Below are positions 41,844-51,646 of a DNA stretch of 64,000 nucleotides, piece by piece (within the stretch, counting starts at the first letter, position 1; each line of letters opens with the position of its first letter). The notes under the pieces were generated by a model that saw nothing but the letters and a program-made list of their open reading frames with translations, ran no database searches and was not told the DNA's origin. This DNA comes from Halobaculum sp. CBA1158. Lineage in GTDB: Archaea > Halobacteriota > Halobacteria > Halobacteriales > Haloferacaceae. The stretch spans positions 1,922,001 through 1,986,000 of the forward strand of contig NZ_CP090371.1 of assembly GCF_021431925.1 (NCBI RefSeq), given 5' to 3'. The position numbers and the translations under genes are program-made.

Positions 41844-42551
41844 TTACGCGTCGACAGGTTCGATCAGCGAGGGGTCGTCGTTGGCGGGAGAGTTCACTCG
41901 CGTCGAGACGGGGTAGTACCGCATGTCGTCACCGGGGTACGGCTCCAGCAGGTCCGACTTCGCGAGGTCGCCGTCGAGCCAGTCGCGTTCGCGTTCGCGG
42001 GGGAGCACGACCGCCATCCGGTGGTGGAGGTCGGCGACCCGGTCGTTCGGCTCGGTCGTGAGGACGGCGAACGTCTCGACGCGCTCGTCGCCGGGGTCGT
42101 CGGCGTCAGCGCGTCCGCCGCCCCAGTTCCCCAACCCGGCCTGTCGCCCCGGCGTCGACGGCTCCCAGGTCGCGTGGATGCCGGCCATCGCGAACGCGCG
42201 GTCGTCGTCGAACGCGACCCGGTACGGTCGCTTGTCGCCCGCGCGGTCGCTCCACTCGTAGAAGCCGTCGGCCGGGACGAAACACCGACGGGAAGTGAAC
42301 GAGTCCGCGAACGCCCGCTTCTCGTCGACGGTCTCCGCCCGGGCGTTGATCAGGTCGCGCGACTCGTCGGCTTCCGGCGGCGTGAACCCCCACAGCATCC
42401 GTCGGAACGCTCCGGGTGCGTCGTCGGTGATCACCGGGAGGTCCTGCCCGGGCGCGCAGTTGTACCGCGGCTCCCAGTCGTCGGGAGCGTCGGCGTCGAA
42501 GCGCTCGGCGAGGTCGTGGGCCTCGAGCGTGAGCGAGTAGCGTCCGCACAT
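41844..42551 (-). CDS. SRAP/HMCES-family DNA-protein crosslink peptidase
   Basis: 235 aa. Starts MCGRYS, so Cys2 (after Met removal the catalytic Cys) is in place. Family motifs NARAET, GFYEW and LHHRMAV are all present. These proteins bind abasic sites in single-stranded DNA, covalently protect them and are linked to the SOS response in bacteria. Normal length for the family. Confidence 0.93.
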   Translation of the reverse strand: MCGRYSLTLEAHDLAERFDADAPDDWEPRYNCAPGQDLPVITDDAPGAFRRMLWGFTPPEADESRDLINARAETVDEKRAFADSFTSRRCFVPADGFYEWSDRAGDKRPYRVAFDDDRAFAMAGIHATWEPSTPGRQAGLGNWGGGRADADDPGDERVETFAVLTTEPNDRVADLHHRMAVVLPRERERDWLDGDLAKSDLLEPYPGDDMRYYPVSTRVNSPANDDPSLIEPVDA

Positions 42552-42757
42552 GATACCGATCTGGTGTTGGGAGCGGTTAACCGTGCCGCGACGGCGGTGC
42601 CGGTCGCGAAAATATCCGTCGTACGGGATCCGTCACGGAGACGTGAGAGTGGATCCGCGATCGCATCCGAACCCTTTAGCCGCGGTACGACCCCACACCG
42701 AACGAACACGGGATCGCGGACCGGACGGACGAAGCGGAACCGCGAGTCACACCGACA

Positions 42758-43549
42758 ATGCGCATCAGAAACAGCTTCATTCCGGTCGAGGGAGTCGGCT
42801 CGACGACCGAGCGACGGATGTGGGAGAACGGGATCCGCGAGTGGAACGAGTTCCGGGTCGAGCGCGCGCCGGGCGTCGGCGCGACGACGGCCTCGCGGAT
42901 CGAGTCGTTCATCGACGAGGCCGCCGAGCGACTCGACGACCGCGACGCCGAGTATTTCGACCGGGCGTTCCCCTCCGGGGAGCGCTGGCGGCTGTACGAG
43001 GACTTCCGCGACGGCGCGTGCTTCTTCGACATCGAGACGACGGGGCTGTCTCAGGAACGCGACCGGGTGACGACGGTCTCGTTTCACCGGGACGGCGACA
43101 CGGAGACGCTGGTCCGCGGACGTGACCTCACGGCCGCGGCGCTTCGCGAGCAGTTCGACGCCGCCGACGTGCTCGTCACGTTCAACGGGGCGCGCTTCGA
43201 CGTGCCGTTCCTGGAGACGTCGTTCGACCTCGAGGTCGACACGCCGCATCTCGACCTCATGTACCCCTGCCGAACCGCCGGCTTGACGGGCGGGCTCAAG
43301 CCGATCGAGACGGAGTTAGGGATCGCCCGCGACGGTCCGGAGCTGACCGGCCGCGACGCCGTCCGCCTGTGGTACGAGTACGAGGACGGCGACGAGCGAG
43401 CCCTCGAGCGACTCGTCTCCTACAACCGCGACGACACGGTGAACCTCCGCGCGCTCGCCGACGAGGTGACGCGTCGCCTCCACGAGGAGACGTTCCCGAC
43501 CGGCGTGGACGCCAGGGAAACGGACGAAGCGGGTCGGACCGTCGACTGA
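42758..43549 (+). CDS. RNase H-like exonuclease (YprB-type)
   Basis: 263 aa. DEDD-type exonuclease core: FFDIETTGL (DxE), LVTFNGARFDVPFL (D), and the last Asp in SYNRDDTVNLRAL. N-terminal helical domain GVGATTASRIESFIDEA resembles a helix-hairpin-helix. Probably acts in DNA repair; neighbours the SRAP gene in divergent orientation. TATA-like TTTAG near 42680. Confidence 0.87.
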   Translation: MRIRNSFIPVEGVGSTTERRMWENGIREWNEFRVERAPGVGATTASRIESFIDEAAERLDDRDAEYFDRAFPSGERWRLYEDFRDGACFFDIETTGLSQERDRVTTVSFHRDGDTETLVRGRDLTAAALREQFDAADVLVTFNGARFDVPFLETSFDLEVDTPHLDLMYPCRTAGLTGGLKPIETELGIARDGPELTGRDAVRLWYEYEDGDERALERLVSYNRDDTVNLRALADEVTRRLHEETFPTGVDARETDEAGRTVD

Positions 43550-43621
43550 CACGGGACCGGACTGCCGACGCCGGGGGTCGACAGACGGCACGCTTTTCAT
43601 ACCGGCCGCCGGGCCTCGCGT

Positions 43622-43915
43622 ATGAGCGATACAGCCGACCCGAGCGACGCCGCCGAGGCCGACGGCACGGGCGACGCCGACGAGACCGGCGACATCGTCG
43701 AGGGCGCGACGAGTCGAGACGCCGATGACCGGTCGGAGGGCGGCGACACGGTTCCCGAGGTCGAACTGGGACTGTATCAGGTGAGCGTCCGCGTGCAGGG
43801 GCGATCCGACGACGACCTCGCGACCGTCGAGGAGACCGCGACCGAGTTGATCGACCACCTCGTCGAGCGCGCGAGCACGCTGGAGGAGGAACCGGACCAG
43901 CGCGGCCTCGGCTGA
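43622..43915 (+). CDS. Conserved haloarchaeal protein (97 aa), function unknown
   Basis: Acidic disordered first half (DPSDAAEADGTGDADETGD), then a compact domain VELGLYQVSVRVQGRSDDDLATVEETATELIDHLVERAS. The same architecture recurs in haloarchaea as I remember it. 72 nt after the exonuclease. Confidence 0.7.
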   Translation: MSDTADPSDAAEADGTGDADETGDIVEGATSRDADDRSEGGDTVPEVELGLYQVSVRVQGRSDDDLATVEETATELIDHLVERASTLEEEPDQRGLG

Positions 43916-44006
43916 GACGCGCGACGAGACGCCCCGGGTGACGACGGAGGTGACGGCGTCGGCGACGACGACTCACGACGACCGGCTGCGCCGGCCCTCC
44001 CCCCGT

Positions 44007-44201
44007 TCAGATGATGTCGCCGACGCGACGGGGTTCTCCCGACAGCGCGGGGGACTCCTCGACGATCTGTAACACCTCGTGGTCGGTCACGTCCGTGTAC
44101 GACTTCTGGGTCGCCTCCTCGATCAGCTCCTTCTCCAGTCTGAACTCGGTCCCCTCGTAGACGACGTCGACGCCGGTCTCGTCGAACGACAGCGCGGTCA
44201 T
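44007..44201 (-). CDS. DUF5800-like small protein (64 aa)
   Basis: TALSFDETGVDVVYEGTEFRLEKELIEEAT … DHEVLQIVEESPALSGEPRR matches the DUF5800 pattern, a small haloarchaeal family of unknown role. Full length. Confidence 0.78.
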   Translation of the reverse strand: MTALSFDETGVDVVYEGTEFRLEKELIEEATQKSYTDVTDHEVLQIVEESPALSGEPRRVGDII

Positions 44202-44326
44202 GGCCGGAGGTAGCCGACGGCCGTAGTTAAGCGAACGGTCCCGGACCGATGCCGTTCGCGGCGTCGGGGCCCGTCGACGCGGCGGACCACGCGGTTTTAT
44301 GCCCGACTGGACTACCTATCGGGGGT

Positions 44327-44680
44327 ATGTGCGAGGAGGTGTCGCGCTCGCCGCGGTTCCAGGAGGTGACCGGGCTCGCGGAGGCCTCCCGCCGGAAGTG
44401 TCGGCGGTTCGACCCGGATGACGACCCGGCCGCCGACGCCGTGGCGGGGGTGCGGCCGCTGGTCCGGGTGTACGTCGAGTGCCGACGCGACGGGGTCGAG
44501 CTGTCGGCGGTCGAGCGCTCGCTGTTGGCCGGCGCGATCAACGACTGGCTCCGGGCGTACGCGGCCGCGCGCGACCTCCCGCCGTTCGACGGCACCGCCT
44601 TCTCGGTCCACGAGGTCGCCATGGAGTACGCCCGCGTCGGCGACCTCCGGGCGACGCTCGATCGGCTGCTAGAGGCGTAA
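44327..44680 (+). CDS. Conserved hypothetical protein (117 aa)
   Basis: CEEVSRSPRFQEVTGLAEASRRKCRRFDP … VRVYVECRRDGVELSAVERSLLAGAINDWLRAYAAARDLPPF, mostly helical. Contains a few Cys but no paired motif. The start was chosen at the ATG after GGGGGT. No function recognised. Confidence 0.7.
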   Translation: MCEEVSRSPRFQEVTGLAEASRRKCRRFDPDDDPAADAVAGVRPLVRVYVECRRDGVELSAVERSLLAGAINDWLRAYAAARDLPPFDGTAFSVHEVAMEYARVGDLRATLDRLLEA

Positions 44681-44797
44681 GCGACGGTCGCCGTCGCAGA
44701 CTGCGACATCGGCCCCGTGAGCGGCATCGTCGGCGACGACGCCCGCGCGGTTCTCCGGACCGAAAGCGCCTTTCGGCGGCCCGGCCGATCCAGTTCC

Positions 44798-45979
44798 ATG
44801 ATCTCCATCGCGCTCGCGGGCAAGCCCAACGCGGGCAAGTCCACCTTCTACACGGCCGCGACGATGGCCGACGTGGACGTGGGCAACTACCCGTTCACCA
44901 CGATCGACCCGAACCGGGGCGTCACTCACGTCCGCACCGAGTGTCCCTGTCTCTCGCGAGAGGAGCGGTGCGGCGACGAAGACTGCCACGACGGCAAGCG
45001 CTACGTGCCCGTCGAGTTGCTCGACGTGGCGGGGCTGGTCCCCGGCGCACACGAGGGAAAGGGGCTCGGAAACCAGTTCCTCGACGCGTTGACCGACGCC
45101 GACGTGATCCTGCAGGTCGTCGACGCCGCGGGCGCGACGAACGCCGAGGGCGAGCCAGTGGAGGTCGGCGAGTACGACCCGGTCGAGGAGGTCGACTTCG
45201 TCGAGGCCGAGATGGACGCGTGGCTCGCGGGCATCCTCGATCGCAACTGGGAGTCCGTCGAGCGCAAGTCGCGCTCGCCCGACTTCGACCTCGAGGAGGC
45301 GGTCACCGACCTGCTCACCGGGTTCGGCGCGAGCGAACACGACGTGACGCTGGTGTTGCGCGGGTTGGAGTACCCCGACGACCCGATCCAATGGACCGAC
45401 GAGGACCGCGCGGAACTGGCCGCGGACGTCCGCGCCCGAACCAAGCCCATCGTCCTCGTCGCCAACAAGGCCGACATCGCGCCCCCGGAAAACGTCGAGC
45501 GCCTGCGCGAGACTGACAAGCCCGTGATCCCCGCGACGGCGGACGGCGAACTCGCGCTCCGGCGGGCGGCCGAGGCCGGCGTGATCGAGTACGACCCCGG
45601 CGACGAGGACTTCGAGGTCACGGGGGATCTCAGCGACCAGCAGGCCGAGGGACTCGAACAGATCCGGGGGGTGATGGGCGAGTTCGGCGGGACCGGCGTC
45701 CAGACGGCGCTGAACGAGGCGGTGTACGGCCTGCTCGACAAGATTACGGCCTACCCGGTCCAAAACGAGAGCAAGTGGACCGACGCGAAGGGGAACGTCC
45801 TCCCGGACGCGTTCCTGCTCTCGCGCGGGAGCGGTCCGAAGGACCTCGCGTACGCCGTCCACTCGGACATCGGCGACGGCTACCTTCACGCGGTCGACGC
45901 CCGGGCGGACCGCCGGATCGGCGAGGACACGGAGTTGGAAGAGGGCGACGTGATCAAGGTCGTCTCGACGGCGTCGTAG
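44798..45979 (+). CDS. OBG-family GTPase, YchF/OLA1-type, with TGS domain
   Basis: 393 aa. P-loop GKPNAGKST at residues 8-16, G3 DVAGLVPGAHEG, G4 NKAD. The region after G2 carries a Cys cluster (CPCLSREERCGDEDC) typical of the archaeal form. C-terminal TGS domain ends GDVIKVV. Members bind ribosome or tRNA-linked factors and hydrolyse ATP or GTP. ATG 44798 puts the P-loop at the N-terminus as in the family; an upstream in-frame start at 44717 is not needed. Confidence 0.93.
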   Translation: MISIALAGKPNAGKSTFYTAATMADVDVGNYPFTTIDPNRGVTHVRTECPCLSREERCGDEDCHDGKRYVPVELLDVAGLVPGAHEGKGLGNQFLDALTDADVILQVVDAAGATNAEGEPVEVGEYDPVEEVDFVEAEMDAWLAGILDRNWESVERKSRSPDFDLEEAVTDLLTGFGASEHDVTLVLRGLEYPDDPIQWTDEDRAELAADVRARTKPIVLVANKADIAPPENVERLRETDKPVIPATADGELALRRAAEAGVIEYDPGDEDFEVTGDLSDQQAEGLEQIRGVMGEFGGTGVQTALNEAVYGLLDKITAYPVQNESKWTDAKGNVLPDAFLLSRGSGPKDLAYAVHSDIGDGYLHAVDARADRRIGEDTELEEGDVIKVVSTAS

Positions 45980-46020
45980 CGGCGGAACGACTTTGGTCCG
46001 GGGCGACCCGCGATCGCGAC

Positions 46021-46287
46021 GTGTCAGACGCCGCCCTCCGCAGGACGATCCGTCGCAGCGCCGCCGCCGTACTGCTTCCCGCGTGTTCGCTCGCGATCGG
46101 GGCCGAACGCTACGTCTGGAGCGACACCTACGGCGCGTCCCCCGACGGGGGCCTGATCGCCGCCGTCGTGGTCGTGCTCCCGTGGTTGCTCCTGTCGCTC
46201 TCGGTCGGATATCTCGCCTCGTCGCTCGCGAGACAGATGTTTACCGCCCCGTTGGACGGCTCGGATGCCCGATCCGACGAGGCGTGA
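46021..46287 (+). CDS. Small membrane protein (88 aa)
   Basis: Two hydrophobic segments (AAAVLLPACSLAIGA and GLIAAVVVVLPWLLLSLSVGYLASSLA). GTG start 41 nt after the GTPase stop. Convergent with the aminotransferase. Function unknown. Confidence 0.65.
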   Translation: MSDAALRRTIRRSAAAVLLPACSLAIGAERYVWSDTYGASPDGGLIAAVVVVLPWLLLSLSVGYLASSLARQMFTAPLDGSDARSDEA

Positions 46288-46313
46288 GCGCGACGGGGTG
46301 GTGACCGTCGCGG

Positions 46314-47432
46314 TCAGGAGACCGCCGCGGCCGCCTCTGCAATGATCCCCAGCGCCTCCTCCAGTTCGGCCTCGCTGGCGGCGTAGGAGATGCGCGCGTG
46401 GCCCGCGCCGTGTTCGCCGAACGCCTCGCCGGGGACGACGATCACCCCGCGCTCGATGCACTCGTCGACGAACCCCTCGGGCACGCGCGGCATGGCGTAG
46501 AACGCGCCCTGCGGGGTCGGACACTCGAGGCCGGCCTCGCTTAGGCCGGAGACGACGAGGTCGCGCCGTCGCTCGTAGGCGTCGCGCATCTCGTCGACGA
46601 CCCCCTGGGGACCCGTGAGTGCGGCCTCGGCGGCATACTGCGCCGGGGCGGACGCACACGCCTGGACGTACTGGTGGACGCGAAGCATGCGCTCGATCCG
46701 GTCGCTCGCGCCGGTGACCCACCCGAGCCGCCACCCAGTCATCGAGTAGCGCTTCGAGCAGGCGTCGACGACGACGACGTTCTCGCGCTCGAACTCCAGG
46801 GGCGAGCGGTGGTCGCCGTCGAAGACGAACGGCGCGTACACCTCGTCGGAGACGCACAACACGTCGTGTTCGCGGGCGATGCGGGCGAACTCCCGCACGT
46901 CCGCCTCCGAGGAGACCGTCCCCGTGGGGTTGCCGGGGCTGTTCACGACGAACGCGGCCGTGTCCTCTGTGATGGCCTCCTCGATTGCGGCGGGATCGAT
47001 AGTGAGATCATCGCGCAGCGGGACCGGCACGGGCTCGCCGCCCGCGAGCTTCGCGAGCGCGTCGTAGGCGACGAACCCCGGATCCGGGATGAGCACCTCC
47101 TGGCCGGTGTCGACGTGCGCCTCCAGCGCGAGGTGCAGCGCCTCGCTCCCGCCGGCGGTGGCGATCACGTCGTCCGGGTCGATCGGCACGCCGAGGTCGT
47201 CCCCCTGTCGGGCGGCGATCGCCTCGCGCAGTTCGGCGGTGCCCTTGTTCCCGGTGTAGGCGTCGGTGTCGCCCGCCTCGATGGCGTCGATCGCCGCCCC
47301 TCTGGCGTGATCGGGCGTCGGGAAGTCGGGCTGACCGAGCCCGAGGTTGATCGCGTCGTCGCCGGCGGCCTCGAACACCTCGCGAATCCCGCTGATGGAG
47401 ATACGCTCCACGCGCTCGGAGAAACTGGTCAT
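46314..47432 (-). CDS. Class I/II PLP-dependent aminotransferase
   Basis: 372 aa. PLP-binding Lys in SKRYSMTGWRLGW, with NSPGNPTG, SDEVYAPF and the GQPDFPTP N-terminal motif of the aspartate aminotransferase family. Transfers amino groups between amino acids and oxo acids; exact substrate cannot be read. Complete length. Confidence 0.93.
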   Translation of the reverse strand: MTSFSERVERISISGIREVFEAAGDDAINLGLGQPDFPTPDHARGAAIDAIEAGDTDAYTGNKGTAELREAIAARQGDDLGVPIDPDDVIATAGGSEALHLALEAHVDTGQEVLIPDPGFVAYDALAKLAGGEPVPVPLRDDLTIDPAAIEEAITEDTAAFVVNSPGNPTGTVSSEADVREFARIAREHDVLCVSDEVYAPFVFDGDHRSPLEFERENVVVVDACSKRYSMTGWRLGWVTGASDRIERMLRVHQYVQACASAPAQYAAEAALTGPQGVVDEMRDAYERRRDLVVSGLSEAGLECPTPQGAFYAMPRVPEGFVDECIERGVIVVPGEAFGEHGAGHARISYAASEAELEEALGIIAEAAAAVS

Positions 47433-47491
47433 GGAGACACCGGGGTCGGCGGCGGTGTTAGGCGTTTCCCCACGGCGTCGCGAGCGCGGCG

Positions 47492-48232
47492 CTACTGGTA
47501 CATCCGAATGGACTGCGCCTGCGAGACGTTCTCCTCGCCCTGTTGCATCTGCGCGGCCAGTTGCTCCTTGGCGCGCTGGATCCGCTCGGCGTGCGTCTCC
47601 AGCGTCCCGACGTCGACGTCGACCGCGGCCAGCGGCCCGACGACCGACTCCAGCACGACCTGTGCGGCGCTGGGATCGGGGAACTGGGGGTCGGCGTCGA
47701 CGACCAGCCCGACGGCGGGGAGGTCCGCCTCCAGGGCGTGCGCCAGCAGCGCGCCGGTCGGTCCGGAGACGAACCCGGCGGCCTCCGGGACGGGCACGTC
47801 GAGGCCGTCGAGCACGTCGTCAGCGCCGCCGACGGCGACCCCGCGTAGTGTCGGCGGCCCCTCCGACTCGCCGTCGCCGCGCAGGCCGGCGATGTACAAC
47901 GGGGTCACCGACGCCTCGCGGAACCACCCCTCGATGCAGCCGGCGAACTCCTCGGCCGCGTCGGGGGAGACGGGCACGTCCGACTGGAGGACCAACAGGT
48001 CGGAGTCGCGGTCGGCGTACAGCCGAACGGGCGTCGTGACCGCGCGGTCGCCGGCCGCGTAGGCGGCCGCGGCCGGCAGTCCGTCGCAATGGACCGTCGC
48101 GTACAGGTCCATCTCCAGCGTCTCGACGAGGTGGTCCGCGACGATCTTGCCGACCAGACCGACGCCGGGGAATCCCTCGACGAGCACCGGGTCGTCGAAC
48201 TCGCGCTCGGAGACCACGTCGATGTGTCCCAT
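47492..48232 (-). CDS. PAC2-family proteasome assembly chaperone-like protein
   Basis: 246 aa. PAC2 pattern LVEGFPGVGLVGKIVADHLV, then LLVLQSDVPV, YIAGLRGDGE and ATGALLAHALEADLPAVGLVV-like signature (FVSGPTGALL). Archaeal relatives (PbaA/PbaB) assist 20S proteasome assembly. C-terminal coiled helix ERIQRAKEQLAAQMQQGEE. Divergent from the RsmB gene. Confidence 0.9.
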   Translation of the reverse strand: MGHIDVVSEREFDDPVLVEGFPGVGLVGKIVADHLVETLEMDLYATVHCDGLPAAAAYAAGDRAVTTPVRLYADRDSDLLVLQSDVPVSPDAAEEFAGCIEGWFREASVTPLYIAGLRGDGESEGPPTLRGVAVGGADDVLDGLDVPVPEAAGFVSGPTGALLAHALEADLPAVGLVVDADPQFPDPSAAQVVLESVVGPLAAVDVDVGTLETHAERIQRAKEQLAAQMQQGEENVSQAQSIRMYQ

Positions 48233-48316
48233 ACGCGTACTCGACCGTTCTCGGCTATAAACCTAGGTCGCGCCGGCGTCCGAAAGGGACAACCGCGGCG
48301 GCGCGGACTCGTGGGT

Positions 48317-49267
48317 ATGAACGACGACGACGGCGTGCTCGACCGTTACGTCCCCCTCGTCGACGACGAGGCGGCGTTTCGGGCCGCCTGCGACCGGCCG
48401 CTCCCGTCGGTCGTGCGCGTCAACGCGCTCGCGGCCGACGCCGACCGCGTCGCCCGCGCGTTCGACGAGGAGGGCACCGGCTACGAGCGCGCCGACTGGC
48501 ACGAGGGACTGTTCCGGATGGCCGACCGCTCGCCGGGCACGACGTGGCCGTACGCCCACGGCTGGGTCCACGGCCAGGAGGAGGTGTCGTGTCTCCCGGC
48601 GCTCGCGCTCGACCCCGACCCCGGGACGCGAGTGTGGGACACCTGCGCCGCGCCCGGGAGCAAGACGACACAGCTCGCGGCGCTGATGGAGGATTCGGGG
48701 GTCCTCGTCGGCAACGACACCAGCCTCGGCCGGCTGTCCGCGCTGCGGCACAACGCCGAGCGCCTCGGCGTGACGAACCTCGTCGTCGACCAGCAGGACG
48801 CGCGCAACTACTCGCTGAACGGGTTCGGCTTCGAGGCGTTCGACGCGACGCTCGTCGACGCCCCCTGCTCGTGCGAGGGGACGATCCGCAAGAACCCCGA
48901 CGCCTTCGAGACGTGGACCCTCGATCACGTCCACGAGGTCGCCGGCGTTCAGAAGGGAATCCTCCGGCGCGCCGTGCAGGCGACCCGGCCGGGGGGCACG
49001 GTCGTCTACTCCACGTGCACGTTCGCGCCCGAGGAGAACGAGGCCGTGCTGGATCACGTGCTCCGCGAGGGGGACTGCGAGGTCGTCGAGTGGGACTGTC
49101 CCCTCGATTCAGTTCCCGGCGTCACCGAGTGGGACGGCGAGAGGTACGACGAGCAAGTGTCGCGGGCGACGCGGATCTACCCACACCACAACGACACGGG
49201 CGGGTTCTTCCTCGCCAAGCTCCGGGTCGGCGGCGATTCGGACGCGGGGTCGGAGGTGGCGGGATGA
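48317..49267 (+). CDS. RsmB/NOP-family RNA m5C methyltransferase
   Basis: 316 aa. SAM-binding CAAPGSKTTQLAAL, catalytic Cys in VDAPCSCEGTIRKNPD and general Cys in VYSTCTFAPEENE. Methylates cytosine C5 in rRNA or tRNA. No N-terminal RNA-binding extension; the partner gene overlapping at 49264 may supply the RNA-binding PUA-like part. Confidence 0.94.
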   Translation: MNDDDGVLDRYVPLVDDEAAFRAACDRPLPSVVRVNALAADADRVARAFDEEGTGYERADWHEGLFRMADRSPGTTWPYAHGWVHGQEEVSCLPALALDPDPGTRVWDTCAAPGSKTTQLAALMEDSGVLVGNDTSLGRLSALRHNAERLGVTNLVVDQQDARNYSLNGFGFEAFDATLVDAPCSCEGTIRKNPDAFETWTLDHVHEVAGVQKGILRRAVQATRPGGTVVYSTCTFAPEENEAVLDHVLREGDCEVVEWDCPLDSVPGVTEWDGERYDEQVSRATRIYPHHNDTGGFFLAKLRVGGDSDAGSEVAG

Positions 49268-49803
49268 CCGACGGCGAGGGTGCCCCCGGCAACGACGGGG
49301 GTCAGTTCGACCGCCTGCCCGCCACCGCGGCCGACCGCGAGGTCGAGGGGCGCGCGACCCGCGCGGAGGTGCTCGACTGGTGGGAGACCCGCTTCGGGAT
49401 CGAACCGGAGACGTTCGACGGTCACACCTTCTGGGAGAAGGGGAAGGGGAAGATCTGGGCGTTCGCCGGCGACCTCCCCACCCCGCAGGAGCGCGAGGGC
49501 GTCGGGATGACGGTCCTCCGGACGCGACAGGAACACTGGAAGCCGACGACGACGGCGGCCCGCAAGTGGGGCCAGCTCGCGACCCGAAACGTCATCGAAC
49601 TGTCCCCGGGGCAGGCGACGGCGTTCGCCGTGGGCCACGATCAGGACCTGCCGAAGTGGGACGGCGACTGGGGCTACCTGATCGCGACGCACGACCTCGC
49701 GGGCGAGCAGGTACCCATCGGGGTCGGGCTGTACCTCTACGACGAACTTCGGTCGGTCGTGCCCAAGGGGTATCAGGAGGAGCTTCCGGACCTCGGGGAG
49801 TAG
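49264..49803 (+). CDS. PUA-like partner of the RsmB-type methyltransferase
   Basis: 179 aa, 4-nt overlap with the methyltransferase. FDGHTFWEKGKGKIWAFAGDL … VIELSPGQATAFAVGHDQDL … WGYLIATHDLAGEQVPIGVGL … VPKGYQEEL resembles the C-terminal domain of RsmF/NOP2-type enzymes. A split methyltransferase/RNA-binding pair is the likely reading. From memory similar haloarchaeal genes are filed as DUF7122. Confidence 0.8.
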   Translation: MTDGEGAPGNDGGQFDRLPATAADREVEGRATRAEVLDWWETRFGIEPETFDGHTFWEKGKGKIWAFAGDLPTPQEREGVGMTVLRTRQEHWKPTTTAARKWGQLATRNVIELSPGQATAFAVGHDQDLPKWDGDWGYLIATHDLAGEQVPIGVGLYLYDELRSVVPKGYQEELPDLGE

Positions 49804-49839
49804 TGGGGGGCGGGTCCGACCCGTCCGCGCCGACGCCGA

Positions 49840-51540
49840 CTACTCCGCCTTCTCGCGCACCGTGCCGCCGTCGAGCCCCTCCCACGCGACGCGGTAGCCG
49901 AGCGCCGACAGCGCCGCGCTCGCGTCGGTGAGTCCCGCGTCGGCGAGCGCGTCCTCCGCGTCGCCGAAGGCCATTCCCTCCTCGATCCGGTCGGCGACGC
50001 GCTCCAGCACCGAGGGGCGGACGAGCGTGCCGCCGAGGCGTCGGTGCTCGGGGAACGACACGTCGTCCAGCGCGTCGACCGGGACGCCGAACTCGGCGGC
50101 CAGATCCGCGACGGCGACCGCGTCGTCATCGGGGACGAACTCCGCGGGCAGGTCGGCGGTCACCTCTTCGGCCAGTTCGGCCTCGTACTCGCGGAGCACG
50201 TCGACCACGTCCTTCACGCGGACGGTCCCCGAGTAGGTGATCACGCGGTGGTCCCGCGCCGCGACCGCCTCCCCGACGCCGAGGCTCTCGTCGACGGCGA
50301 CGATCATGTCGACGTCCTCCACGTCGGCGAGCTGCGCGAGCTTCTTTTCGACGTACTCGGGCGTCCAGAAGCCCATCACCTCGAAGAAGACGCGGAAGTC
50401 GGCGTGGCGGTACTCGAAGGCGAAGTCGGGGATCATGACGCGCGGCGCGGGGTCGCCGGATGCGCCGTCGGCTGAGTCGCCGGCGGCCGCGTCGCCGTCG
50501 GCCGAGTCGCCGGGATCGACCCGGAGCGGCTCGGGCTCTCTCGTGAGGGTCCAGTCGAGGTCGAGCGCGCGAAACCGGGCGGCGAAGTCGGCCTCGACGC
50601 CGGAGTCGAAGGCCGGTTCGGCCAGCGGCTCGACACCGGGGACCGAGACGTCGTCGTCCGCGAGTTCGAGCAGGTACTCGCGGCCGCGGTCGTCGATGTC
50701 GGCCGAGAGCGTCCACTCGTCGGCGGTGGCCGCGACGGTCCGGAGCAGCCGCGCGAACGCCGTTCCGTAGCGTCGCGTCCGTCGAAAGAGCGCGTCCGGG
50801 CCGGTGACGACCACCTCGCGATCCGTCGGGCCGTCCCCCTCGCGTACACGGATCTCGTACAGCAGCCCGAGGCGTTTCGCCGCCGAGACGAGCGCCTTCG
50901 GGTCCGTCGAGCGCACCCGGACCTCGGTGGCGTCGAAGAGGGCGGTCTGAGCCAGCGAGAGGTCGTACTGCACGAGCAGGTCGTCGGGGTCCCACCGGGG
51001 GTCGAACTCGACGAGCACCCGATTCACGTCGCGGTCGGCGTACAGCGACGCCTCGATCTCCTCGGGCGTCACGCCGAGGCGGTCGGCCGCTCGCTTCAGC
51101 ACCGCCGCCCGCTCGTCGTCCGCGTCGACGGCGGTGGAGTCGGGTTCGGTGGCGACGCCGTCGGACTCGGGTTCGGTGGCGACGCCGTCGTCGGGTCGGG
51201 GGGACGCATCCTCGTCGGAGGGGGACAGTCCGTCGGCGAGGACGGCCTCGGCGCTCTCGAAGGCGACGCGACGGGCGCGCTCGGGCGGGATCGGGGCGCG
51301 CGTCTCGAAGCCGGCCTCCCGTTCCAGGAGGGAGGCGAGCCCGCGGACCAGCTTGAAGTCGTCGGCCTCGCGCTCCAGCGCCGAGAGCGCCGCGTCGAGG
51401 TCGCCGCGGCGCTCGCCGACGTGCCCCTGGAAGACGCCGATCGCCCGCGCGGCGAGGCGGCGTGCGTCGGGGTCGCCGGCGACGAACGCCGGCCGGTAGC
51501 CGCCGCGGCGACTGACCCGAAGGAGGTCCTTCCTGATCAC
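49840..51540 (-). CDS. bax1: Bax1 (DUF790) nuclease, partner of XPB helicase
   Basis: 566 aa. N-terminus VIRKDLLRVSRRGGYRPAF is the DUF790/Bax1 opening. The C-terminal PDFAFEYRHADFRVFFEVMGFW … EYVEKKLAQLADV is the PD-(D/E)xK-like nuclease core. Between them lies an acidic insert with a repeat (DGVATEPESDGVATEPDS). In archaea Bax1 binds XPB and cuts DNA bubbles in excision repair; XPB is encoded 580 nt upstream on the same strand. GTG start at 51540. Confidence 0.88.
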   Translation of the reverse strand: MIRKDLLRVSRRGGYRPAFVAGDPDARRLAARAIGVFQGHVGERRGDLDAALSALEREADDFKLVRGLASLLEREAGFETRAPIPPERARRVAFESAEAVLADGLSPSDEDASPRPDDGVATEPESDGVATEPDSTAVDADDERAAVLKRAADRLGVTPEEIEASLYADRDVNRVLVEFDPRWDPDDLLVQYDLSLAQTALFDATEVRVRSTDPKALVSAAKRLGLLYEIRVREGDGPTDREVVVTGPDALFRRTRRYGTAFARLLRTVAATADEWTLSADIDDRGREYLLELADDDVSVPGVEPLAEPAFDSGVEADFAARFRALDLDWTLTREPEPLRVDPGDSADGDAAAGDSADGASGDPAPRVMIPDFAFEYRHADFRVFFEVMGFWTPEYVEKKLAQLADVEDVDMIVAVDESLGVGEAVAARDHRVITYSGTVRVKDVVDVLREYEAELAEEVTADLPAEFVPDDDAVAVADLAAEFGVPVDALDDVSFPEHRRLGGTLVRPSVLERVADRIEEGMAFGDAEDALADAGLTDASAALSALGYRVAWEGLDGGTVREKAE

Positions 51541-51646
51541 GCTCTCGGCCGAGGTACCGTCCGGGCGGGTAAAGCCGCGGCGGTCGGTCGCGCTCGCGGC
51601 ATCGGTCGACGAGCACCCGCGACCGCGACCCGGATGGGCAAGGCTC